Part shown: piece by piece, positions 27,979 to 36,890 of the stretch
Numbering within the stretch: position 1 is the first letter of the stretch
How the letters are laid out: the number at the start of each line of letters is the position of its first letter
Origin: Bog-756 sp963839925
Lineage (GTDB): Bacteria; Actinomycetota; Acidimicrobiia; Acidimicrobiales; RAAP-2
Length of the DNA: 64,000 nucleotides
Reading direction: 5' to 3'
NCBI GenBank assembly: GCA_963839925.1
Contig: CAWIWV010000001.1
Location: 682,001 to 746,000 of the forward strand
Translations under genes and position numbers: made by a program
Notes under the pieces: generated by a model
The model's database searches: none
Seen by the model: only the letters and a program-made list of their open reading frames with translations
Told to the model about the DNA's origin: nothing

Positions 27979-29625
27979 TTGGAGCCGATCAACTATCTGG
28001 GGGCCCTTCGCCGTAGTTGGCGGCTCCTGGTCACGCTTGGGCTGATCGGCCTTGTCATTGCGGTGCTCATCCCGGTGAGCAGCCACGGAAAGGGACGCGT
28101 CCGGCAACTTCCCAATCCGTGGACGGCGGTCGCCATCGTCGGATCCCCGCCCGTTATCCAGGGCACCACGGTCGGCGGTGGGGCGAACGCCGCTCAGATC
28201 GCCTTCTACGCGTCCAGCAGCAAGGTGATGCGCCAGACCGTCAACTCGGTCGGGCTCGGCAGGATCCGCACCCAAAGTCTCACCACGTATCTGAAGGCGA
28301 CAGTGATCATTCCTGCCGGGGAGGGAAAGCGTCAGCAGGCGAACGCCGACACGGTCAGGGTCGTCGGGCATGGCACGTCGGCCAAGGAGGCCCTCCGGCT
28401 CACCAATGCGTATGCCAAGGAGATCGGGATCACGCTCAATCATGCGGCTGCCGGTCACCGCACGGCACGCGGCCTCCAGGGGTCCGGGTACCAGATCCTC
28501 ACCCGTGCGCTGACCGCGACGAAGACCCGGGCGCACCGGCCGAGTCCCGGACCGACCGCGAGCCGCAAGGTCCGAGCGCTCATCGGCCTCGGCGCCGGCC
28601 TCCTACTGGCATCGATCATCGTGTTGGCCCGTGAGGTCATGAGCCGCAAACTCCGCTCTGCTGCACGTGCCGAGGGGACGTTCGGCTACCCGGTGGTGGT
28701 GGAGATCCCGGTTGCCCTGCGGGCCATCGGGCGACGAAGTCTGAGCGTCGACGTGGTCAGCGACCCCATGTCTCCCGCGGCAGAGGCGTACCGGATGCTT
28801 CGCATGTCGGTGCTCTTCGAGGCGCTCGCCTCGAAAGTGGCCCCGACGAACGACTTTGGCATGCTGCTGACCGATACCGGCACACTGGGTGCCGGAGGTA
28901 TGAGCGATCCGGGTGCCCGATCCGGAGCCGCCCCACCGACCGGTGCGGGGAGCGAAGAGCAATCGCTGGTGCCCGAAGAGGCACGCAAGGTGGTCTTGGT
29001 GGTGTCGGCCAGTAGAGAGCCCAGCCGGCCGCAGGTCGCCGCCAACCTTGCCGCAGCTTACGCAGAGGCCGGAGAGCGGGTCATCGTCATCGGCACCGGT
29101 GACCTCGGGGCCGGTCCGATCGAGGGCGGGGGAACCAATCTGACCGGCGAGATCACGCCAGAAGACGTGGAGCGCCAGCTCGAATCCTCGTGGGTCGATC
29201 GGGTGTACCGCCTCGACCTCCGCAACTTCTTGCAGAGCAGCGGGCAGTTGGTGAACCGGATGCCGGCCGTGTTGCGGGCGGCCCGGGCGGTCTCGGATGT
29301 GATCGTGGTCGAGGCGCCGCCGATGCTCGCCGTGCATCACGTGGAGGCGCTGGTGCACCTCGTGGATGTCGTCCTGGTGGTGGGCGAGGCGGGGACGACG
29401 ACCTTCGACGAGGCTCGTCGCTCCGGCGACTTCCTCCGTCGGATGGCAGCGCCGGTCCTCGGCGTGGTGCTCACCAATGTGCGGCTGCCCTACGGCGATC
29501 CGCGACAGGAGCTTGGACGGATCCAGAGCGAGCTCGCCAACAGCTCGGGCGGCATGACCCTCCCGCAGGACGAGCTCGATTCCGATCTCGAGCCTTCGGG
29601 GTCGTCGGCCCACTCACCGGCCTGA
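27979..29625 (+). CDS. Wzz/BY-kinase-like chain-length protein with lost Walker A motif
   Basis: 548 aa. Begins LEPINYLGALRRSWRLL with a membrane helix at about 17-35 and a second at about 200-218, the Wzz layout controlling polysaccharide chain length. The C-terminal half aligns in order with bacterial tyrosine kinases: PAAEAYRMLRMSV, then VVLVVSASREPSRPQVAANLAAAYAEAG where the ATP-binding GEGKST should be (residues 345-351), then VIVIGTGDL and VIVVEAPP. The Walker A Lys and Walker A' Asp are gone and there is no tyrosine cluster, so it should not be an active kinase. TTG start chosen for the GGGAGGGA site just upstream. Confidence 0.82.
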   Translation: MEPINYLGALRRSWRLLVTLGLIGLVIAVLIPVSSHGKGRVRQLPNPWTAVAIVGSPPVIQGTTVGGGANAAQIAFYASSSKVMRQTVNSVGLGRIRTQSLTTYLKATVIIPAGEGKRQQANADTVRVVGHGTSAKEALRLTNAYAKEIGITLNHAAAGHRTARGLQGSGYQILTRALTATKTRAHRPSPGPTASRKVRALIGLGAGLLLASIIVLAREVMSRKLRSAARAEGTFGYPVVVEIPVALRAIGRRSLSVDVVSDPMSPAAEAYRMLRMSVLFEALASKVAPTNDFGMLLTDTGTLGAGGMSDPGARSGAAPPTGAGSEEQSLVPEEARKVVLVVSASREPSRPQVAANLAAAYAEAGERVIVIGTGDLGAGPIEGGGTNLTGEITPEDVERQLESSWVDRVYRLDLRNFLQSSGQLVNRMPAVLRAARAVSDVIVVEAPPMLAVHHVEALVHLVDVVLVVGEAGTTTFDEARRSGDFLRRMAAPVLGVVLTNVRLPYGDPRQELGRIQSELANSSGGMTLPQDELDSDLEPSGSSAHSPA

Positions 29626-29650
29626 TACCGACACCGACGCGAGGCCGATG

Positions 29651-30991
29651 ATGATCGTCGCGACGCTCATCCCGACCAATCCGTGGACCGCCATCCTGAC
29701 AGCGGCGATCCTGTTCGGACTCGGGCGGATCATCATCGCCAGGGTGGCCTTCGCCGAGGACAGCGAGTGGCTGGGCCGGATCATGACCTGGGGCCTCGTG
29801 CTCCACCTGCTCGCCGCGCCCCTCCAGATACTCGTCGTCGTCCACGTCTACCACGGCATCGCCGACTGGACCCGATACACCCACCAGGGCGCGATCCTCG
29901 CGCCCAACTTCCGGCATTTCGACTTCACCTTGGCCGGTGCCAACGTGCGCTCGATCGTCAACGACGGCTCGGTCAGCATCGCCACCGGCATCGCGATGGC
30001 CATCGTCGGGATCAACCTGGCCTCGACCTTCCTGCTCTTCAGCTGGCTCTCGTGGGTCGGCTGCATCTTCTTCTACCGGGCATTCTCGCTGACCTTCCAG
30101 GGAGCGGACACTCGCAAGTACGCGCTTCTGATCTTCTTCTTGCCGTCCCTGATCTTCTGGACCGCGGACGTCAGCAAGGAGTCGATCATGATGCTGTCGC
30201 TCGGGCTCACCGCCTACGGCGGCTCCAAGATCTTCGCCCGACGACGAGGTGGATTCACCCTGCTGGTCCCCGGGGTCGCCCTCGGCTACTACATCCGTCC
30301 GAACGAGCTGTTGCTCGTCCTCAGCGGATTTGCCATCGCGATGATGCTGCCGACGGCAGCCCAACGCCAGAACCTGGGCGGTTTGCGACGCTTCTTCGGG
30401 ATCGTCGTCCTCGGCGGGCTCTTGGGTATCTCCGTCTATTTCACCTTGCACTATCTCCGCGGGGGCGGCGGCACGCTTTCGCTCAACCAGGTCCACCAGA
30501 ACAACCAGGGGGTGGGCACCGGCTTCGGCAGTAGTGGCATCCCCTATTCGACGAACCTGGCGACCTATCCGCGAGACGTCTACGAGGTCCTGTTCAATCC
30601 GCTGATCTTCAAAGCCCACGGGAACGCGCAGCGAGTTGCCGGGCTCGAGAACACGATCCTCATCGTGATCATCCTGCGATCACTCCGCAGCCTCCGGATC
30701 CTGCCTCGGGCGTCGTTCGCGCGCCCGTACCTGATGCTCTGCTTCGTCTACAGCCTGCTCTTCCTGTACACCTTCGCGGCCCTCGGCAACCTCGGACTGA
30801 TTGAGCGCGAGCGGGTCATGCTCCTTCCCTTCTTGTTGGCGTTGTTCTGTATCCCACGGGCGCCGAAGGGCGCACCTCCCCGTTACCTCTGGGAACTGCG
30901 GCGCAGGGATCGCCTCCGGATCAGGCGGGCGCAAGAAGAGTCGAGACGCATACGTTTCCGATCACAGGTTCCGCTCACCTCGCGGAGATAG
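29651..30991 (+). CDS. polytopic membrane protein, candidate polysaccharide polymerase (Wzy-like)
   Basis: 446 aa with about ten hydrophobic segments and a very basic C-terminal tail (RRRDRLRIRRAQEESRRIRFR). PSLIFWTADVSKESIMMLSLG resembles a conserved block of O-antigen/EPS polymerases and related GT-C-like membrane proteins. A long loop (about 265-320, GGGGTLSLNQVHQNNQGVG) is probably external, as in Wzy. It lies 25 nt after the Wzz-like gene, the usual Wzy partner. Assignment rests on topology and context. ATG 29651 has GAGG 6 nt upstream; ATG 29648 is possible. Confidence 0.6.
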   Translation: MIVATLIPTNPWTAILTAAILFGLGRIIIARVAFAEDSEWLGRIMTWGLVLHLLAAPLQILVVVHVYHGIADWTRYTHQGAILAPNFRHFDFTLAGANVRSIVNDGSVSIATGIAMAIVGINLASTFLLFSWLSWVGCIFFYRAFSLTFQGADTRKYALLIFFLPSLIFWTADVSKESIMMLSLGLTAYGGSKIFARRRGGFTLLVPGVALGYYIRPNELLLVLSGFAIAMMLPTAAQRQNLGGLRRFFGIVVLGGLLGISVYFTLHYLRGGGGTLSLNQVHQNNQGVGTGFGSSGIPYSTNLATYPRDVYEVLFNPLIFKAHGNAQRVAGLENTILIVIILRSLRSLRILPRASFARPYLMLCFVYSLLFLYTFAALGNLGLIERERVMLLPFLLALFCIPRAPKGAPPRYLWELRRRDRLRIRRAQEESRRIRFRSQVPLTSRR

Positions 30992-31007
30992 CCGCTCAGT
31001 CATCGGT

Positions 31008-31886
31008 TCAGTCGTCGAAGGTGTACGAACCGAGGATCGCGAAGCGGTCGATGAGCCGTTCGACCCCCCGTCGTTCGTCAGCGGTCCAGTCGATCTTGTC
31101 GCGGCTCCGGTTGGTGCTCGGCCACACGATCGACGCGCAGGCCTCCAAGTAGGCGGGTGCCGGCTCGACGTCGAGGAACCCACAGATCTCGGACAACGTC
31201 CGCTTGGGATCTGCGGCGAAGGACTCGTAGCGCACGTCCAACAGCTCCGAGGTGCCGAGCAGGGGACGCACCCGCTCGATTGCGGTACTGATCTCTTCGT
31301 ACCAGGTCGTCGCCTCCGACAGCGACATCTCGTGCCGCCTCGCCTCGGTTGCGATGTTGTCGAAGGGATTGCGGGTCACGTGGAGGACCTTGATCGGAAC
31401 CCCCACCTCGTGGCGCAACCGCTGCAGTAGCTCGGGCTGCGCGGCGATCTGCAAGGCCGAGGATCTCGCACGCTTGTCACCGATCACCCGAAGGCGCTCG
31501 AAGTTGCCCTGGAACTGGCCGGGTATGTCGTAGTTGTACCCCGACCAGGTTCTGCCCATGGTGCCGAAGTGCTGGTCCCGTTGGAGGATCGACCAGAAGA
31601 GCTGCCCGCGCCGGAATCGGTGCCGGACGTAACTGAGGGCATCGAGCTCGTGGGAGATCACCATCTCGGGATGCGCATTGAGAGCCGTTCCGATCAGTGT
31701 GTGCCCGCTGCGCGAGTACCCGATGAAGAAGCAGAAGCTCTCGAGGTCGGTGAAGTCGGGATTCCTTCGTTCGTTGAGCAGCGACGAGGCGTACAACCCT
31801 GCCCACTGATGCCAACTCCTCGGGTCAGCGAGCCCCTCACGCACGGCGCGGGGGAGCCTTCGTCTGCGCGATGCCCCAGAGGTCAT
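31008..31886 (-). CDS. sulfotransferase 2
   Basis: 292 aa. The 5'-phosphosulfate loop is FFIGYSRSGHTLIGTAL and the 3'-phosphate site LHVTRNPFDNIATEARRH. Both match PAPS-dependent sulfotransferases. The C-terminal part (RYESFAADPKRTLSEICGFLDVEP) is the usual ending of this fold. It is convergent to the Wzy-like gene (16 nt apart) and downstream of a GT4 gene. The probable substrate is the polysaccharide or its lipid-linked intermediate; no membrane helix is seen, so it should act in the cytoplasm. Confidence 0.82.
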   Translation of the reverse strand: MTSGASRRRRLPRAVREGLADPRSWHQWAGLYASSLLNERRNPDFTDLESFCFFIGYSRSGHTLIGTALNAHPEMVISHELDALSYVRHRFRRGQLFWSILQRDQHFGTMGRTWSGYNYDIPGQFQGNFERLRVIGDKRARSSALQIAAQPELLQRLRHEVGVPIKVLHVTRNPFDNIATEARRHEMSLSEATTWYEEISTAIERVRPLLGTSELLDVRYESFAADPKRTLSEICGFLDVEPAPAYLEACASIVWPSTNRSRDKIDWTADERRGVERLIDRFAILGSYTFDD

Positions 31887-31953
31887 TGCCGTCGCGTCCA
31901 GTCGTGAGGGCCGCAGGTGGTCATGGTCGCGCAGGCCTCACCGGGAGGGGATG

Positions 31954-33075
31954 CTAGAGCAGGGGTTGGATGAACGACAGCCATGTGTCGCTCACCGCGG
32001 TCAGCGTGAAGTGTTCCGCGCAACGCTGCCGAGCCGCTCGACCCATCCCCGATCGGAGCTCGGGATCTCCGAGGAGCCGTTCGGTGGCGGCCACCAGGGC
32101 GGAGAGGTCCTCGACCGGAACGATGGTGCCGGTCTCGCCATCCTCGATGACGGTGCCGACCCCGGGCACGTCGGTCGCAACGACCGGCAAGCCGCTCAGC
32201 CCCGCCTCGATCAGGACGCCCGGCATGCCTTCGCCCGCGGGGCGAGAACAGAAGACGAAGACGTCGGCCCCGCGCATCTGTTCGGCGACGTCCGATCGCG
32301 ATCCGAGCAGCTCGACACCAGCTCTCGCGGCCGGCTCTGCGAGGTCCTCGCGCAACGGGCCGTCACCGATGACGACCGCGCGCAGAGGAACTGCCCGCGA
32401 GCGGAGCTCTTCTACCAAGTCGACGAAGCGGTCCGGGCGCTTCCCCGCGGTGAGCGCGCCGACGAAGAGCACGACCGGCTCGCCTGGTTCCCGAGGCACC
32501 GACGGTGGGTGGAAGGCGTTCGGATCCCGTCCGTTCGGCGCCAGTCTGACCTTGTTCGCCGGCACGCCGAAGCGATCCGTGCACTCCTCGGCAACCTCTG
32601 CGCCTTCGGCGGCGATCAGGTCGGCTCGTGTCATGAGCCGCCGCCAGAGATCGAGCTGTAGCCGGCGTCCGGTGCCCGAATAGGTTCCGATCGCGTAGTA
32701 GATGAGCGGCCTGCGTCGCCCGATCATGGCGGGCGCCAGGTACTTCAACGGCTCACTTCCGTGGGCGATGACGACCGCGGGATCGAGCTCGGTGAGGACT
32801 GACCGGAGCCGACCCACCAGACCCGCGGCAAACCCGACGCCGGGTGTGCGTCCTCCGTCGAAGGCAAGGGAGAAGTCGGCCGCCACTTCGGGGGGTCCGA
32901 CGAAGAGGCTGAGCACGCGGTGGAGCCGGATGTCCGGCTGGTCGAGCTGATCGGCAAGCGCTCGGGCTTCGCGCTGCCCGCCACGTGCCGAGGTGGTGGG
33001 GATGACGTGGAGCACGAGGGGGACTGACGCCGGGCGGTTCCACCCGGCCACCGCCACGGTTGCCTGTTCCCTCAT
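31954..33075 (-). CDS. glycosyltransferase family 4
   Basis: 373 aa GT-B enzyme. N-terminal acceptor domain starts VLHVIPTTSARGGQREARALA (the GG motif loop). The donor domain shows VVLFVGALTAGKRPDRFVDLV and the retaining GT4 motif EGMPGVLIEAGLSGLPVVATD with the catalytic glutamates. It adds a sugar from a nucleotide donor with retention. ATG 33075 was taken as the first plausible start of the domain; the frame runs on upstream without homology. Paired with sulfotransferase 2 on the minus strand (67-nt gap). Confidence 0.87.
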   Translation of the reverse strand: MREQATVAVAGWNRPASVPLVLHVIPTTSARGGQREARALADQLDQPDIRLHRVLSLFVGPPEVAADFSLAFDGGRTPGVGFAAGLVGRLRSVLTELDPAVVIAHGSEPLKYLAPAMIGRRRPLIYYAIGTYSGTGRRLQLDLWRRLMTRADLIAAEGAEVAEECTDRFGVPANKVRLAPNGRDPNAFHPPSVPREPGEPVVLFVGALTAGKRPDRFVDLVEELRSRAVPLRAVVIGDGPLREDLAEPAARAGVELLGSRSDVAEQMRGADVFVFCSRPAGEGMPGVLIEAGLSGLPVVATDVPGVGTVIEDGETGTIVPVEDLSALVAATERLLGDPELRSGMGRAARQRCAEHFTLTAVSDTWLSFIQPLL

Positions 33076-33240
33076 CTGTGCTCTGCCATCCGCAGCCGGC
33101 CCATCAAGCGCCCGAGACCATACCAGCAGGCCCAGCCGGCCCCCGACACCACTAGCATCGACGGTTCCCGTCGGGGGTATGCGGTCCGCGCCGGCAGCGC
33201 TACCCGCCGAACGGCCCCGAACCCGACCCGAGGGATGTCG

Positions 33241-34467
33241 ATGAGAACCCTGGTGATAGCCGGCGAGTACCCGTGGCCAGAGACCTCCGGATCGCGGATC
33301 AGGCTGGCGATGATCCTGCGCGGACTCCGGCGCTGCGGTCCGACCGAACTGTTCTCGATCGTGTCCAAATTCCGCGAGGACTTCGATCCCCCTCCCCCCT
33401 CCTTGGAGTTGGACAAGGTCGGGCACGTCGGTTTCGACAACCGGCCACCGTCGATGGGCGAGCTGGTGCCCGCGCTGCTCGAACCGGGGACACCGTTCGG
33501 GCTGCCCCGTCGAGACCGGCCCGCGATCCGGACCGCTCTTTCGCGTTTCATGTCGGGCCGCTACGACCTCGTCTGGTTCTACGGTCCTCGCCCATGGGCG
33601 CTCACCGGCCAGCCGGTGTTCGCCCCCACCGTGCTCGATCTCATCGACCTCGAGGACGAGAAGATCGTCGCCCGATTGGCGGCCCCCGGTCCTCCGGCGG
33701 TCGGCGCGCTCGGTCGCTTGCAGCGAGCCGGGGCCACCTTGGCTTCGCACGAGGAGGTCCGGCGGTGGAGACACTTCCACCGGAGCAGTTCGCATCGGAC
33801 CGCCGCCTTCGTGGTGTGCAGTGGGCTCGATGCCGAGCGGGCCAAGGCGACGGGCGTCCAAGGCGTCGAGGTGATTGCCAACGGCTACCCGGCGCCGCGA
33901 CATCCCGTCGGACGGATCGAGGTCACCACGCCCCCCACCATTCTCTTGCAGGGGCTCCTCCGCTACCCGCCCAACATCGACGCGGCACGATGGCTGGTGC
34001 ACGAGGTGGCACCGGCGATTCGCGCCCAGGTACCCGATGTCCGGATCCGGTTGGTCGGCGACCACCTGCCCGAGCTCGCGTCCCTGGACGATCCGCCGAG
34101 GGTCACCCTCGTCGGACGGGTGCCGGACATCACCACCGAGCTCGAGCGGGCCGATCTGGTGGTGGCGCCCTTGCGTTACGGCAGCGGGACGAGACTCAAG
34201 ATCATCGAGGCGTTCGCGCAGCGGATTCCGGTCGCCTCCACCTCCCTCGGATCGGAAGGGCTCGGCGCCGAGGATGGTGTGCATCTCCTCATCGGGGACG
34301 ACACGACCGCCTTGGCCGATGCGTGTGCCCGGTTGCTCAGCGATGCGGAGCTGCGAGCCGAGGTGGCGACCCGGGCGGAGCAGCTCTTCGATCGACGATT
34401 CCGCAGTGAGGTGATCGAAGAGGAGATCGCCACCTTGGCACGAGGTATCGCAGATCGACATCACTAA
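33241..34467 (+). CDS. glycosyltransferase, GT4-like (GT-B fold)
   Basis: 408 aa. The N-terminus TLVIAGEYPWPETSGSRIRLAMILRGL is typical of GT-B acceptor domains. The C-terminal part resembles Glyco_trans_1_4 members: ILLQGLLRYPPNIDAARWLVHEVAP, VRIRLVGDHLP, VVAPLRYGSGTRLKIIEAFAQRIPVASTSLGSEGL. That last block is typical of this subgroup. Start 33241 has GAGGG at 6-nt spacing; ATG 33235 overlaps that site. Its TAA stop forms part of the -10 box of the next gene. Confidence 0.85.
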   Translation: MRTLVIAGEYPWPETSGSRIRLAMILRGLRRCGPTELFSIVSKFREDFDPPPPSLELDKVGHVGFDNRPPSMGELVPALLEPGTPFGLPRRDRPAIRTALSRFMSGRYDLVWFYGPRPWALTGQPVFAPTVLDLIDLEDEKIVARLAAPGPPAVGALGRLQRAGATLASHEEVRRWRHFHRSSSHRTAAFVVCSGLDAERAKATGVQGVEVIANGYPAPRHPVGRIEVTTPPTILLQGLLRYPPNIDAARWLVHEVAPAIRAQVPDVRIRLVGDHLPELASLDDPPRVTLVGRVPDITTELERADLVVAPLRYGSGTRLKIIEAFAQRIPVASTSLGSEGLGAEDGVHLLIGDDTTALADACARLLSDAELRAEVATRAEQLFDRRFRSEVIEEEIATLARGIADRHH

Positions 34468-34470
34468 CAT
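34465..34470 (+). promoter_or_regulatory. -10 box of a leaderless transcript (WbsX-like gene)
   Basis: TAACAT, whose first three bases are the stop codon of the preceding gene, ends 8 nt before the ATG at 34479. Confidence 0.5.
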
Positions 34471-34478
34471 GGCCCGAA

Positions 34479-35579
34479 ATGGAAGTCCTCGCCCTCTATC
34501 TTCCCCAGTTCCATCCGATCCCCGAGAACGATCGGTGGTGGGGGAACGGCTTCACCGAGTGGACCAACGTCACCAAGGCCGCCCCGCTCTTCCGAGGCCA
34601 CGTGCAACCACATCTGCCCGCGGACCTCGGCTTCTATGACCTGAGAGTCCCCGAAGTGCGCGAGGCCCAGGCCGAGTTGGCCCGTGCTCATGGGGTCACC
34701 GGCTTCTGCTATTGGCACTACTGGTTCGCGGGTCACCAGCTGCTCCAGCGCCCTTTCGAGGAGGTCCTCGGGTCCGGCGACCCGGACTTCCCGTTCTGTG
34801 TGGCGTGGGCCAACCAGAGCTGGTCGGGCATCTGGCACGGGAGCCCCGGCAAGATCCTCATCGAGCAGACCTACCCGGGGCCCGAGGACGACCTCCTGCA
34901 CTTCGCACACCTCCGACGCGCCTTCGAGGACCCGCGCTACGTGAGGATCGGTGGCCGTCCGCTGATGTTCGTCTACCAGCCGGCGGACCTTCCCGAGCCC
35001 GCGCGTTTCGTCGAGCAGTGGCAGAAGATGGCCCACGACGCCGGGTTGGGCGGGCTCTATCTGGTCGCGTCGCTCGGTGAGCGCACCTACCTCGGTGAGT
35101 CGAGCTACCGCTCCCAGGTGAGTGACGGCTTCGACGCCGCGGTCTACTTCCAGTTCCCGTTCGGCACCGACCCCGGGACTGCCACACGCCAACGTCTGTT
35201 GGCGCGTGGACTGGTCAAAGGGCCGATGCGCTACCCGTATCCAGAGGAACCTGGCGATCCGCCCGAGGACATCGCCGGCCGTCTGTTTCCGAGTGTCTAC
35301 CCCAACTGGGACAACACCCCACGGCTCGGCCGGCGCGGCATGGTGGCGACCGGATCGACGCCCGAGCGTTTCGGACAGCACGTGCAGCGGGCCATCGAGC
35401 TCGTGTCGACCAACCCTCCCGACGAACGGGTGGTGGTCGTCAAATCATGGAACGAGTGGGCCGAGGGGAACTACCTCGAACCCGACACCGAGTTCGGGTT
35501 GGGGCGCCTCGTCGCACTCCGTGACGCGCTCTCCACCCGAGGTCCCGATCACGCCTCCCGGTCGACCACCTCCCAGTAG
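34479..35579 (+). CDS. WbsX-type polysaccharide protein (GH99-like)
   Basis: 366 aa. LALYLPQFHPIPENDRWWGNGFTEWTNVTKAAPLFRGH is the unmistakable WbsX opening (Glyco_tranf_WbsX family), followed by FCYWHYWFAGHQLLQRP and the ending WNEWAEGNYLEPD. WbsX proteins are found in O-antigen and EPS loci and have a TIM-barrel fold related to GH99 endo-mannosidases. The reaction is not settled for most members. Its last 31 nt overlap the convergent GT4 gene. A second WbsX copy, fused to a methyltransferase, is at 57741-59846. Confidence 0.88.
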   Translation: MEVLALYLPQFHPIPENDRWWGNGFTEWTNVTKAAPLFRGHVQPHLPADLGFYDLRVPEVREAQAELARAHGVTGFCYWHYWFAGHQLLQRPFEEVLGSGDPDFPFCVAWANQSWSGIWHGSPGKILIEQTYPGPEDDLLHFAHLRRAFEDPRYVRIGGRPLMFVYQPADLPEPARFVEQWQKMAHDAGLGGLYLVASLGERTYLGESSYRSQVSDGFDAAVYFQFPFGTDPGTATRQRLLARGLVKGPMRYPYPEEPGDPPEDIAGRLFPSVYPNWDNTPRLGRRGMVATGSTPERFGQHVQRAIELVSTNPPDERVVVVKSWNEWAEGNYLEPDTEFGLGRLVALRDALSTRGPDHASRSTTSQ

Positions 35580-36736
35580 AGACCTTCGATCTCGGCGGCT
35601 GCCCGCCCGATGTCGTATCGGGAGCTGTCCTCCATCGCCTGCCTTCCGAGCTTCTCCCTGAGGTCGGGGTCCGAGCAAAGGCGCGCGAGCGCGCCGGCGA
35701 GCGCGGCTGGATCGTCGGGGGGTACGAGGAGGCCGTTGACCCCGTCGGTGACGACCTGAGGCACCCCGCCGACGGTGGTGGCGACGATCGCCGCCCCGAT
35801 GCTGCCTGCTTCCATGAGTACGACCGGAAGTCCCTCTTGGTGGGAAGCGAGCACGAAGACATCAGCCGCGACGAGCAGCTCGAGCGCGTCCTCGCGATGT
35901 CCGAGAAAGCGGAAGCGGTCGCCGAGGCCGAGCTCGCGGTGGCGGGCAACCAGCTCGTCCAGCTGTGCTCCTTTGCCCGCCGCGGCGAAGCGGACCGGGA
36001 GACCCTGTTCGATCAGCAGCGCGGCGGTGTCCAGCAGTACGTCGTACCCCTTCTCCGAACGGAGGTTGGCGATGGCGAGAACCAGAAGGGCTCCGGGCGG
36101 CACCTCGAGCTCGGCGCGGACCGAGGCCCGGATCTCGCCCCGTCGAGCCGCCAGGGAACGGGAGCGAGCGAGATCGACCCCGTGTACCACTACCCGCGTT
36201 CGAGGTTGCAGGTCGCGGGGGAGGTGGTCGTACGCGGCTTGGGAGACTGCGATCAGCGCACGGTCGCGCCGGACGGTGGCCCTGTTGAGCATCTTCACCA
36301 GCACCGCGACCTTGTTCCAGAGGCTGTGTTCGGTGTACATGGTCGCCGGCCGGCGATGTCGGGGGAGGGTGAGCACGACCAACCGCCCGAGCGCCGCGGT
36401 GTAGGGCAGATGGAAGTGGACGATGTCGTAGTGGCCCGCGAGCAGCAGGTCACGGAACGCCCGCATCCATCCAAGGTCGAGGTTCCCCCCGGATCCGAGG
36501 CAATGCACCGGAGTTCCACTCGCTTCGATGAACGGGGCCAGCGCATCCTGGCCGGCGAGGAGGTAGGCCACCTCGTAATCGACGCGCCCGCTTCGCTCGG
36601 ATGCGGTCTTGTTGCCGGCTGCGACCAGATCGGCGACGAGCCGCTCGGCACCTCCGTAGCCGAGGCTCTTGATCACCAGCAGCACCCGAAGTCGCGAAGT
36701 CGTGTCGGGAGTTGCCGTCCCGTTCGGTGCCGTCAC
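35549..36736 (-). CDS. glycosyltransferase family 4
   Basis: 395 aa. RVLLVIKSLGYGGAERLVADLV is the GT4 N-terminal signature. The donor domain contains LLVLAIANLRSEKGYDVLLDTAALL and HQEGLPVVLMEAGSIGAAIVATTVGGVPQVV. Retaining sugar transfer to the growing glycan is expected. GTG 36736 was chosen because a TATCAT -10 box lies 6 nt before it; a longer frame begins at 36760. It is transcribed divergently from the acyltransferase gene. Confidence 0.88.
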   Translation of the reverse strand: MTAPNGTATPDTTSRLRVLLVIKSLGYGGAERLVADLVAAGNKTASERSGRVDYEVAYLLAGQDALAPFIEASGTPVHCLGSGGNLDLGWMRAFRDLLLAGHYDIVHFHLPYTAALGRLVVLTLPRHRRPATMYTEHSLWNKVAVLVKMLNRATVRRDRALIAVSQAAYDHLPRDLQPRTRVVVHGVDLARSRSLAARRGEIRASVRAELEVPPGALLVLAIANLRSEKGYDVLLDTAALLIEQGLPVRFAAAGKGAQLDELVARHRELGLGDRFRFLGHREDALELLVAADVFVLASHQEGLPVVLMEAGSIGAAIVATTVGGVPQVVTDGVNGLLVPPDDPAALAGALARLCSDPDLREKLGRQAMEDSSRYDIGRAAAEIEGLYWEVVDREA

Positions 36737-36742
36737 GCGCTG

Positions 36743-36748
36743 ATGATA
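36743..36748 (-). promoter_or_regulatory. -10 box of a leaderless transcript (GT4 gene)
   Basis: TATCAT on the minus strand ends 6 nt before the GTG at 36736. It falls inside the longer open frame, arguing against the start at 36760. Confidence 0.55.
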
Positions 36749-36890
36749 GCGGTGTGCCACCGACGCTCACGACAATGGAGCCGACCACAAAGAGTGCGGC
36801 AGGCAGTCGCTGAACCCGCAGATCACGATACAGTCGAGCCGCTCGAACGCGAACGAGGAAGAGAACTCTCCAGGGTCCGGCGGAGGCAAC

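Noticed and set aside
31954..34470. 838-codon minus-strand frame as a giant glycosyltransferase
   Set aside because: Only the C-terminal 373 residues are a GT4; the rest lies antisense to another glycosyltransferase gene.
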